NCBI GenBank assembly: GCA_009885545.1
Contig: VFKM01000013.1
Location: forward strand, 1 to 55,721
Length of the DNA stretch: 55,721 nucleotides
Direction: 5' to 3'
DNA from: Flavobacteriales bacterium
GTDB taxonomy: Bacteria; Bacteroidota; Bacteroidia; Flavobacteriales_D; Crocinitomicaceae
Shown in pieces: positions 41,952 to 49,424 of this stretch (within the stretch, counting starts at the first letter, position 1; every line of letters starts with the position of its first letter). Position numbers and translations under genes: made by a program. Below the pieces are notes generated by a model. The model was not told the DNA's origin. It worked only from the letters and a program-made list of their open reading frames with translations, and searched no databases.

Positions 41952-42007
41952 ATTAGATTATTTTTTGTAAAAATAAAGATTTCTTTCATTCGTTGTGCGC
42001 TTTTTAG

Positions 42008-43405
42008 TTATTGAAGATCTTCTCTTCTTTGACTGTCTAATTTCAATAATATAAACATCATCATTGAAAAGGACATCATCGATGAGCCACCATAACTAAA
42101 GAATGGCAGAGGTATTCCGATTACAGGTGCAAAACCTATATTCATTCCAATATTAATGGCAAAATGATAAAACAAAATCATCGCAACGCTATAAGCATAT
42201 ATCCTGTTAAAAGAGGATCGTTGACGTTCTGCAATAAAAAGTATTCGCAGCAACATGAACATGTACAAAACAATAAAAATAATTGTTCCTATAAATCCCC
42301 ATTCTTCGGCAAATGGACAAAATATAAAATCCGTCTCGCTTTCAGGAACGTGGTTACTTTCAACACTTGAAACTGAGGCCTTATTATACCCTTTTCCTAA
42401 GAACCCACCTGATCCAACGGCTGCCATTGCTCGATTGCGGTTATAATCTTCTCCATCTGGGTCTTCTTTTAAACCTAGAAATAATTCAATTCTATCTTTT
42501 TGATGTTCTGCTAAACTTTGAAAACCAAAATTAACAGTTGACACCAAGCCTGAAGCAAGAATAAAACCTATAATGACAATAAGAACAACTCTATTTCTAT
42601 CTCTTCTTGATGAAATAAAACGCAAAACTAAAAATGACAAAATCGCCAAAATGGTTAAGGACATCATTACAATTCCAAAACCTGGAATTTTTAAATCTGG
42701 GAAGGTTTCAAACGTAAGTGTTTCATTACTCATTAGCAAGGTAACAAGACTTAAAAATACTACGATAAAAAGTAAAGGTATAAAGTGAGTTCCGACCCAG
42801 GTCTCCTTAAATTTAATTCCTGGAATGCTATTCAACATTTTCAGAATAATTGGATCATACGTTATTCCTTCACGATACATTACAAAAAGGAAGGATGTGA
42901 AGACTACAAAAGTTCCAGCATCAGGTTGCAACAAAACCATTACCATTGGTATTAGAATTATTGCATTTGCCAAAATAACCGTTCTAACATTTTGCTGTTT
43001 AATATTGACTGAACTAATAAACCTTGCAAGTAAAAGTGCTGTTCCAATTTTTGAGAACTCTGCAGGTTGAATACCCAATGACCCTATTCCCAGCCATGCA
43101 CGTGCGCCATTAACAGGAGGCATAAATAAAACAACGACTAATAATATCAACGTGAATAAATATATTGGAATCGAAAATTTTCGATAAATATCTGAGTCAA
43201 TCAAGAAGACCAAAAGGCCTAGAAATAAAGAAAATCCGACCCATAGAACTTGTTTCCCATATTTTTGAGAAAAATCAAATAAATTGGGATGGTCTTCATT
43301 ATAGGCTGTTGAGTATACAGTAGATACGCCCATAATCAACAAGATGATATAAACAACGAACAATGCCCAATCAAAATGTGCAACTATTGATTCTCCTTTT
43401 CTCAT
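42008..43405 (-). CDS. rodA: Rod-shape peptidoglycan glycosyltransferase RodA (SEDS family)
   Basis: 465 residues with ten or so hydrophobic helices. The SEDS signatures are visible: GSLGIQPAEFSKIGTALLLARF near the first third, LLQPDAGTFVVFTSFLFVMYREG, and PVIGIPLPFFSYGGSSMMS near the end. It polymerises glycan strands together with PBP2 (MrdA), whose gene directly precedes it with a 4-nt overlap. It is longer than typical E. coli RodA because of an extra central segment between ~200 and 300. Confidence 0.95.
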   Translation of the reverse strand: MRKGESIVAHFDWALFVVYIILLIMGVSTVYSTAYNEDHPNLFDFSQKYGKQVLWVGFSLFLGLLVFLIDSDIYRKFSIPIYLFTLILLVVVLFMPPVNGARAWLGIGSLGIQPAEFSKIGTALLLARFISSVNIKQQNVRTVILANAIILIPMVMVLLQPDAGTFVVFTSFLFVMYREGITYDPIILKMLNSIPGIKFKETWVGTHFIPLLFIVVFLSLVTLLMSNETLTFETFPDLKIPGFGIVMMSLTILAILSFLVLRFISSRRDRNRVVLIVIIGFILASGLVSTVNFGFQSLAEHQKDRIELFLGLKEDPDGEDYNRNRAMAAVGSGGFLGKGYNKASVSSVESNHVPESETDFIFCPFAEEWGFIGTIIFIVLYMFMLLRILFIAERQRSSFNRIYAYSVAMILFYHFAINIGMNIGFAPVIGIPLPFFSYGGSSMMSFSMMMFILLKLDSQRREDLQ

Positions 43406-45264
43406 TTGATGCCAGAAAAATTTGCTTCAAGAATTGTTTTTTCTCTGTCTTTTTCCATTATTTTTCTCGTAAGATACTTTTCAATCATCAGTCCAGCAGT
43501 TGGTGCAGCCCATAAACCTCCGCCACCTTTTGCATTTTCGATAAATACAGCGATCGCAATTTTAGGTTTATACATTGGTGCAAAAGCAACAAAAACTGAA
43601 TGATCATCTCCGTGAGGATTTTGGACAGTTCCTGTTTTTCCACACACAATAATGTCTTTTAATCTAGCTCTTCTTCCTGTTCCTCCTCCTTCATGCACAA
43701 CACGTCTCATTCCTTCGACAATAACAGAATAATGTTTGGCATCAACCATTGAATAGTGTTTTTTTCTGAATTGCTCTAGAGGTCCATCTGATCCAATTGA
43801 TTTCACAAAATGAGGTGTATAATACCATCCTCTATTTGCAATAATTGCAGCGATATTTGCCATTTGAAGAGGTGTTAGCATAACTTCACCTTGCCCAATT
43901 GAGATTGAGCGAATTGTAGAGAAAGCCCATCTGTGATGGCCATACCATTTATCGTAATAATTAGCATCTGGGATTGACCCTGGTCTCAAACCAGTAATGT
44001 CGGTTTCTAAATTATGGCCTAAACCAAAGCTATGCATGTACTTTGCCCAAATATTAAGTCCAATTTCGGCATCATGAAAAACACTTTTTTCCTTATTTTG
44101 CTGTAATATTTTTCTCGTTACAGCATAGAAATAGGGATTGCATGAATGTTTAATTGCATCAGCTAAATTTCCTGCACTTGGATGATTATGGCAGCCTACA
44201 ACTGATTTATTACAAGGGAATCCAGACTCTGGAGTTATAACACCTTCCTGCAATCCAATTAAAGAATTCAATAATTTGAATGTTGATCCGGGAGGATATT
44301 CTGCTGCCAATGGCCTAGGATATAAGGGTTTACTCGGATCAGCCAAAAGCTTGGGATAATTTTTAGATATATTTCGTTTCCCAATAAATAGATTTGGATC
44401 ATACGTTGGCGCCGAAACTAAAGCAAGAATTTCACCAGTTGCAGGTTCAATCGCTACGATGCACCCTCTTTTATTCGCCAGTAATTTCTCCCCATAAGCT
44501 TGAAGAATGATATCAATCCCCAAATTTAAGGGTGGCCCTTGTTTCGCAATAGTATCATATTTCCCATCGGCATATGATTCAATTGCATTATTTAATGCTG
44601 AGGTCACAATATATTTTATTCCCTTTCTTCCGCGCAGTTCATTTTCATAAAAGCGTTCAAGACCAGCTCTTCCCATGTTGTTTCCTGGCTTATAAAACGG
44701 GTCTTCATCTATTTCTTCCCTATATACTTCTGATAAATATCCTACAATGTTGGCACCGTTTGCGTAAGGATAACTTCTCATGCTTGTCACCTCTTCATAA
44801 AATCCTGGGAAATCTTCTAAATGAGCTGCAATAGTTGCAATTTCTTCTAAGGTCATTTCCTTAAGAAATGGGTATGCTCGTATTTTTTGATAATTAGAAG
44901 AACGCACGCCCGTATGCTTGTTTCTATAAGTCCCTTCTCCTTTAACGATTTCTTTGAATCGTTCACGAACTTCTTCTCTCGTCCAACCAATTAATTTCGC
45001 AAATGCAACAGTATCAAAGTTTTTCATCTCTGACTCTTTCATCATCAGATTAAAATACGTTCGATTAGAAACGATTTTCCTTTTGTTTCGATCAAATAGA
45101 ACTCCTCGTGGAGGTGTAATTTCCTTTCTTTTTTCTGCTATTTCTTGAGCTCTCAACGTCCAAGTCTCATCGACAACTTGCATGTAAAAAAGTCTCATTG
45201 AGTAGATAATACCTACTAACAACGTAACTATTATAATTACATATTTTCGCCCGTCTAAATTCAT
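43402..45264 (-). CDS. mrdA: Penicillin-binding protein 2
   Basis: 620 residues. One N-terminal TM helix, a pedestal domain, then the transpeptidase with SxxK in AAEYPPGSTFKLLNSLIGLQ, SxN in SCNPYF and KTG in CGKTGTVQNPHGDDHS. It is the crosslinking enzyme of the lateral-wall elongasome, partner of RodA. Overlaps of 4 nt with both mreD upstream and rodA downstream show strict operon coupling. Confidence 0.96.
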   Translation of the reverse strand: MNLDGRKYVIIIVTLLVGIIYSMRLFYMQVVDETWTLRAQEIAEKRKEITPPRGVLFDRNKRKIVSNRTYFNLMMKESEMKNFDTVAFAKLIGWTREEVRERFKEIVKGEGTYRNKHTGVRSSNYQKIRAYPFLKEMTLEEIATIAAHLEDFPGFYEEVTSMRSYPYANGANIVGYLSEVYREEIDEDPFYKPGNNMGRAGLERFYENELRGRKGIKYIVTSALNNAIESYADGKYDTIAKQGPPLNLGIDIILQAYGEKLLANKRGCIVAIEPATGEILALVSAPTYDPNLFIGKRNISKNYPKLLADPSKPLYPRPLAAEYPPGSTFKLLNSLIGLQEGVITPESGFPCNKSVVGCHNHPSAGNLADAIKHSCNPYFYAVTRKILQQNKEKSVFHDAEIGLNIWAKYMHSFGLGHNLETDITGLRPGSIPDANYYDKWYGHHRWAFSTIRSISIGQGEVMLTPLQMANIAAIIANRGWYYTPHFVKSIGSDGPLEQFRKKHYSMVDAKHYSVIVEGMRRVVHEGGGTGRRARLKDIIVCGKTGTVQNPHGDDHSVFVAFAPMYKPKIAIAVFIENAKGGGGLWAAPTAGLMIEKYLTRKIMEKDREKTILEANFSGIK

Positions 45265-45776
45265 CGCTCTTTCGGCTTAGAAACGAACATTGCTTGAAAA
45301 ATAAGACAAAACAAAAAGGATAATGGAACACTTAATAATGTTTTGCTTAAAACAAATAGCATATCATCGAATCGGAAGATCTCTAATATAAAAAACCACA
45401 AATGATGAATAATCAACATTAGTCCAAAAACAGATATGAACCAACGTGTACCCATTTCATACATATTTCCTTCTTTTAAAATGTCATAACCATCTCTTGG
45501 TCCAAAAAGTTTAAAAATAGCAGGACGTAAATAGGTAATCACTAACAATGATGAAGTATGTAAACCAAACGTATTTGAAATCCCGTCAATTGAGAGGCCC
45601 ATTACAAATGCAATAAAAAGCATATATATAATTCCTAAATCAAAAGGTAACAATACGATGAGTAATGGATAAACCATAAACTGAATCCCAAAACCGATCT
45701 CTAATTGATTCAACACTAAGACTTGGGCTGCTACTAAAACGATAAATCGTATGATATGTTTAAATACTATATTCAT
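45261..45776 (-). CDS. mreD: Rod-shape-determining protein MreD
   Basis: 171 residues, almost entirely hydrophobic with about five TM helices: QVLVLNQLEIGFGIQFMVYPLLIVLLPFDLG is the typical start. It is recognised mainly from context, because MreD diverges strongly, but its position between mreC and mrdA with 4-nt overlaps at both ends makes the call secure. It is part of the inner-membrane MreBCD complex. Confidence 0.92.
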   Translation of the reverse strand: MNIVFKHIIRFIVLVAAQVLVLNQLEIGFGIQFMVYPLLIVLLPFDLGIIYMLFIAFVMGLSIDGISNTFGLHTSSLLVITYLRPAIFKLFGPRDGYDILKEGNMYEMGTRWFISVFGLMLIIHHLWFFILEIFRFDDMLFVLSKTLLSVPLSFLFCLIFQAMFVSKPKER

Positions 45777-46612
45777 TCTTCTTTATCTTCAGGAATAAGG
45801 GATTCCAATTTGTTTTGTTCTTCTTGAAAGAGGTTTTTTATGACATAAACTCTTTGAATTGTTCTATAATCTTCTGAAAAACGAATGACAACGTCCCAAA
45901 GTGGTTTTCCTTCAACTGGGTTTAACTTTTCAACTTTTCCTACATTTAACCCTCTTGGAAAAATTCCAGAACCGCCACGTGTAGTTACTTTAGACCATTT
46001 TTTTATTTTGAGGTCATTCGAAATACCCGTAATTGACCCACGTCTTGGATCTCGTCCGTCCCATTTTAATAAACCGAATAAACCTATTGGCTCAATCATA
46101 ACATCCACATTAATGTTTTCTGTTAAAACAGTTTTTACAACCGAAAAATGATCACTTGCAATGTGTACAATTCCTACAATTCCTTTATCAGAAAAAACAC
46201 CCATTCCGTGCTTAATTCCTTGTTTAGAACCAATGTTTAACGTAAAAAAGTTATTTCGTTTCGTACTAGTTGAATTAATAACTGTGGCTGGAATGTATTC
46301 ATATTGTTGATGAAAAAGTGTATCGTTAATTTTTGCCCAACCATTTTGCATCCGTTGAAAGCTTTCTGGAAGTCTTTTGCGTAAACGGATGTTCTCTTTT
46401 TGGAGTTTGTAGTTATTTGTACTAAGATTAAAATGCTTGGTAATATCATTTTGAACGGTCAAAATTAACCCTGAAACCCTTGATACACTTGTTAAATATT
46501 GAGATCTAGGAAAGTTCAAATACGTGAAATATGTGTACAGTGCAAAGAACTGTAATAACACAAAAATCAAAAATACTCGGAAACGCCTAAAGAAGGCTAT
46601 CAAGTTACGCAT
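45773..46612 (-). CDS. mreC: Rod-shape-determining protein MreC
   Basis: 279 residues. I start at the third codon of the track ORF (ATG at 46612), because the first ATG (46618) would overlap a -7 box at 46616-46623. One TM helix (RVFLIFVLLQFFALYTYF), a coiled coil (~65-90) and then the beta-rich MreC domain: VINSTSTKRNNFFTLNIGSKQGIKHGMGVFSDKGIVGIV. It links the cytoplasmic MreB filament to the periplasmic PBP2. Confidence 0.95.
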   Translation of the reverse strand: MRNLIAFFRRFRVFLIFVLLQFFALYTYFTYLNFPRSQYLTSVSRVSGLILTVQNDITKHFNLSTNNYKLQKENIRLRKRLPESFQRMQNGWAKINDTLFHQQYEYIPATVINSTSTKRNNFFTLNIGSKQGIKHGMGVFSDKGIVGIVHIASDHFSVVKTVLTENINVDVMIEPIGLFGLLKWDGRDPRRGSITGISNDLKIKKWSKVTTRGGSGIFPRGLNVGKVEKLNPVEGKPLWDVVIRFSEDYRTIQRVYVIKNLFQEEQNKLESLIPEDKEE

Positions 46613-46615
46613 GCA

Positions 46616-46623
46616 CAAAGATA
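46616..46623 (-). promoter_or_regulatory. Candidate -7 promoter box for mreC-mreD-mrdA-rodA
   Basis: TATCTTTG on the minus strand, directly behind the mreB terminator and 3 nt before the preferred mreC ATG. The transcript would be leaderless. No clear TTG at -33 (the spacer region is the hairpin). Confidence 0.45.
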
Positions 46624-46657
46624 AAAAAGTCCCGATAAGATATTACCAGGACTTTTA
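46621..46657 (-). terminator. Terminator between mreB and mreC
   Basis: AAAAGTCC / GGACTTTT outer stem with an inner GGTAA/TTATC stem and a 4-nt loop, then TTTT. It begins 3 nt after the mreB stop, so much of the transcription should stop after mreB. Confidence 0.82.
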
Positions 46658-46659
46658 AA

Positions 46660-47685
46660 TTAATCTCTAATCAAGAATTGGAATCTATCAATATTTTTCA
46701 AAGCGATGCTTGTTCCTCTAGCAACTGCTCTTAACGGATCTTCTGCAATGTGAACTGGTAATTTTGTTTTCAATGAAATTCTTTTGTCCAAACCTCTCAA
46801 CATCGATCCGCCTCCTGCAAGGTAAATCCCAGTTTTGTAGATATCTGCTGAAAGTTCTGGTGGAGTCATTTCCAGTGCACTTAAAATCGCTTCTTCAATT
46901 TTAGAAATCGTTTTGTCTAGTGCATGTGCAACTTCAGAATATGTAATAATAATTTCTTTTGGAATCCCTGTCATTAAATCACGTCCACGTACTGCATAAT
47001 CAGGTGGGGGGTTATCTAATTCAGGAATTGCTGCGCCAACTTCAATTTTAATTTGTTCTGCAGTACGCTCCCCAACAAGAATGTTGTGTTGGCGTCTCAT
47101 ATATTCTTCAATATCATTTGTAAAGTCATCACCCGCAATACGAATAGATTTATCACAGACGATACCACCTAAGGCAATGACAGCAATTTCGGAAGTTCCT
47201 CCGCCTATATCAATAATCATATTTCCCATTGGTTCTTCAACATCAATCCCGATTCCGATAGCCGCAGCCATTGGTTCATGAATTAAGTAAACTTCTTTTG
47301 CTCCAGCGTGTTCCGCTGAATCTCGAACAGCACGTTTTTCAACTTCAGTAATTCCTGAAGGTATGCAAATTACCATTCTTAAAGTTGGGTTGAATAAACT
47401 TCTTCCTGGATTGATCATTTTTATCATTCCACGAATCATTTGTTCGGCGCTTTGGAAATCAGCAATTACACCATCTTTTAATGGTCGAACAGTTTCAATT
47501 AACTTATGGGTTTTTCCATGCATTTGTTGTGCTTTCTTCCCGATAGCAACAATCTTACCTGTTTGAATGTCTCTCGCTACAATTGATGGTTCGTCAACAA
47601 CCACTTTATCATTCATGATGATAAGCGTATTTGCTGTACCTAAGTCAATTGCAATTTCTTGCGTTAAAAAGCTAAATAATCCCAT
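46660..47685 (-). CDS. mreB: Rod-shape-determining actin homologue MreB
   Basis: 341 residues, the usual MreB length. Actin-fold motifs: IDLGTANTLIIMNDKVVVDEPS (phosphate 1), MIIDIGGGTSEIAVIALGGIV (phosphate 2) and GIYLAGGGSMLRGLDKRI (adenosine). It forms membrane-bound filaments that orient wall synthesis by PBP2/RodA. Its gene is separated from mreC by a terminator, so MreB can be made in excess of MreC/D. Confidence 0.98.
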   Translation of the reverse strand: MGLFSFLTQEIAIDLGTANTLIIMNDKVVVDEPSIVARDIQTGKIVAIGKKAQQMHGKTHKLIETVRPLKDGVIADFQSAEQMIRGMIKMINPGRSLFNPTLRMVICIPSGITEVEKRAVRDSAEHAGAKEVYLIHEPMAAAIGIGIDVEEPMGNMIIDIGGGTSEIAVIALGGIVCDKSIRIAGDDFTNDIEEYMRRQHNILVGERTAEQIKIEVGAAIPELDNPPPDYAVRGRDLMTGIPKEIIITYSEVAHALDKTISKIEEAILSALEMTPPELSADIYKTGIYLAGGGSMLRGLDKRISLKTKLPVHIAEDPLRAVARGTSIALKNIDRFQFLIRD

Positions 47686-47780
47686 TTTCCAGTGCGCTTT
47701 CTTTATAGTTACTTATAATGATAGTTAGTTTCTTCGTAAAAATCGACTTTTTGTTTCAATTTTCGACAAAACTTATTTTT

Positions 47781-49310
47781 TTAATGTTTAAAATGACGAT
47801 TTCCTGTAAATACCATCGCCATTTTGTTGGCATTGCAGTAATCGATTGATAATTGGTCTTTTATAGATCCTCCTGGTTGAATAACTGCGGTAATTCCTGC
47901 TTTATTTGCTATTTCAACACAATCAGGGAAAGGGAAAAAAGCATCAGATGCCATCACCGCTCCATGCATATCAAAATTAAATGATTTCGCTTTATGAATT
48001 GCATGAACTAATGCATCAACACGTGATGTTTGACCAGTACCACTTGCCAATAATTGTTTGTTTTTAGCTAAAACGATGGTGTTTGATTTTGTGTGCTTCA
48101 CCAACTTGTTAGCAAAAATCATGTCTTCAATTTCTTTGTCAGTTGGTTTCTTTTTTGTTTTTGATTCAAGATCTTTTGCCGTTTCGGTAATTAAATCTTT
48201 CCCTTGAACTAAAACACCGTTTAAGATTGTTCTAAACTGACGATTTGGTAAAACAACTTCTTTTTGTGCAAGAATAATTCTGTTCTTTTTTGACTTTAAA
48301 ATCTCTAGTGATTCATCTGTAAATGCAGGCGCGATAATTACTTCACAAAACAAATCATCCACTAATTCAGCTGTTTTTTTGTCGATTGTAGTATTTGATA
48401 TCAAAATTCCACCGAAAGCACTTACTGGGTCACCAGCCAAAGCGTCAATATATGCTTTTCTCAATGTTGGACGTGAAGCAATTCCACATGCATTATTGTG
48501 TTTTAAAATTGCGAATGTTGGTTCATCATCTTTAAAATCAGCCATTAAATTTACAGCAGCATCAACATCTAGCAAGTTATTATAAGAAAGTTCTTTCCCG
48601 TGCAATTTATCAAACATTCCGTCCAGATTGCCGTAAAAAATTCCACGTTGATGCGGATTTTCACCGTAACGTAAAACATGTGATTCTTGAATGCTTTCTT
48701 TAAAAACTTCTTTTTTCCCTTGGTTGAAATACTTAAAAATTTGTGCATCGTAATGAGATGTTACATTGAACGCTTCTTGCGCGAATGTTTTTCTTTGACC
48801 CAAGGATGTTTCACCTTTTTGTTCAATTAATAGTTCTAAAAAGGAAGCATATTCTGCTTGACAAGGAAGAATAACAACGTCCTTATAATTTTTTGCAGCA
48901 GCACGAATCAGTGAAACGCCACCAATATCAATTTTTTCAATTATTTCATCGTGACCAGATCCAGCAGCAACAGTTGCTTCAAAAGGATATAAATCAACAA
49001 TTACAAGGTCAATTTCTGGTATTTCAAATTCAGCAATCTGAGCTTGATCTTCTTCTATATCTCTACGATTTAAGATTCCTCCAAAAACTTTTGGATGAAG
49101 TGTTTTTACACGACCTCCCAATATTGAAGGATAAGAAGTCAAATCCTCAACACGTTCAACTGGAATTTTCATTTCCTCAATAAAAGATTGTGTTCCTCCA
49201 GTTGAATAAAGAACAACACCATTTTTGTGTAATTCTTGAACTAATGGGGCCAATCCAGTCTTGTCGAAAACAGAAATTAACGCTGATTTAATTTTTTTTG
49301 ATGTGCTCAT
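47781..49310 (-). CDS. purH: Bifunctional AICAR transformylase/IMP cyclohydrolase
   Basis: 509 residues from the ATG at 49310 (MSTSKKIKSALISVFDKTGL); the track's 26 extra residues are not family-like. The N-terminal MGS-like domain (STGGT) does the IMP cyclohydrolase step, and the C-terminal domain the formyl transfer, with LRYGENPHQRGIFY and KHNNACG. These are the last two steps of IMP synthesis. A TAATTTTG box at 49332-49339 (minus) sits about 20 nt upstream. Confidence 0.98.
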   Translation of the reverse strand: MSTSKKIKSALISVFDKTGLAPLVQELHKNGVVLYSTGGTQSFIEEMKIPVERVEDLTSYPSILGGRVKTLHPKVFGGILNRRDIEEDQAQIAEFEIPEIDLVIVDLYPFEATVAAGSGHDEIIEKIDIGGVSLIRAAAKNYKDVVILPCQAEYASFLELLIEQKGETSLGQRKTFAQEAFNVTSHYDAQIFKYFNQGKKEVFKESIQESHVLRYGENPHQRGIFYGNLDGMFDKLHGKELSYNNLLDVDAAVNLMADFKDDEPTFAILKHNNACGIASRPTLRKAYIDALAGDPVSAFGGILISNTTIDKKTAELVDDLFCEVIIAPAFTDESLEILKSKKNRIILAQKEVVLPNRQFRTILNGVLVQGKDLITETAKDLESKTKKKPTDKEIEDMIFANKLVKHTKSNTIVLAKNKQLLASGTGQTSRVDALVHAIHKAKSFNFDMHGAVMASDAFFPFPDCVEIANKAGITAVIQPGGSIKDQLSIDYCNANKMAMVFTGNRHFKH

Positions 49311-49331
49311 TCGTAAATGTAAAAGAAAGTG

Positions 49332-49339
49332 CAAAATTA
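49332..49339 (-). promoter_or_regulatory. -7 box of purH
   Basis: TAATTTTG on the minus strand followed by CAC; leader about 17-20 nt. I found no -33 TTG at proper spacing. Confidence 0.45.
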
Positions 49340-49373
49340 GTCTATTTTTTCTGACCTTCAGCACATATAAAAT

Positions 49374-49409
49374 AAAAAAGGGATTCATTTTAAAATGAAT
49401 CCCTTTTTT
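49374..49409. terminator. Terminator of the secreted protease gene
   Basis: A perfect 36-nt palindrome, AAAAAAGGGATTCATTTT / AAAATGAATCCCTTTTTT. It follows the protease stop on the minus strand and separates it from purH downstream. Confidence 0.9.
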
Positions 49410-49424
49410 TATAATTTATTGCTC

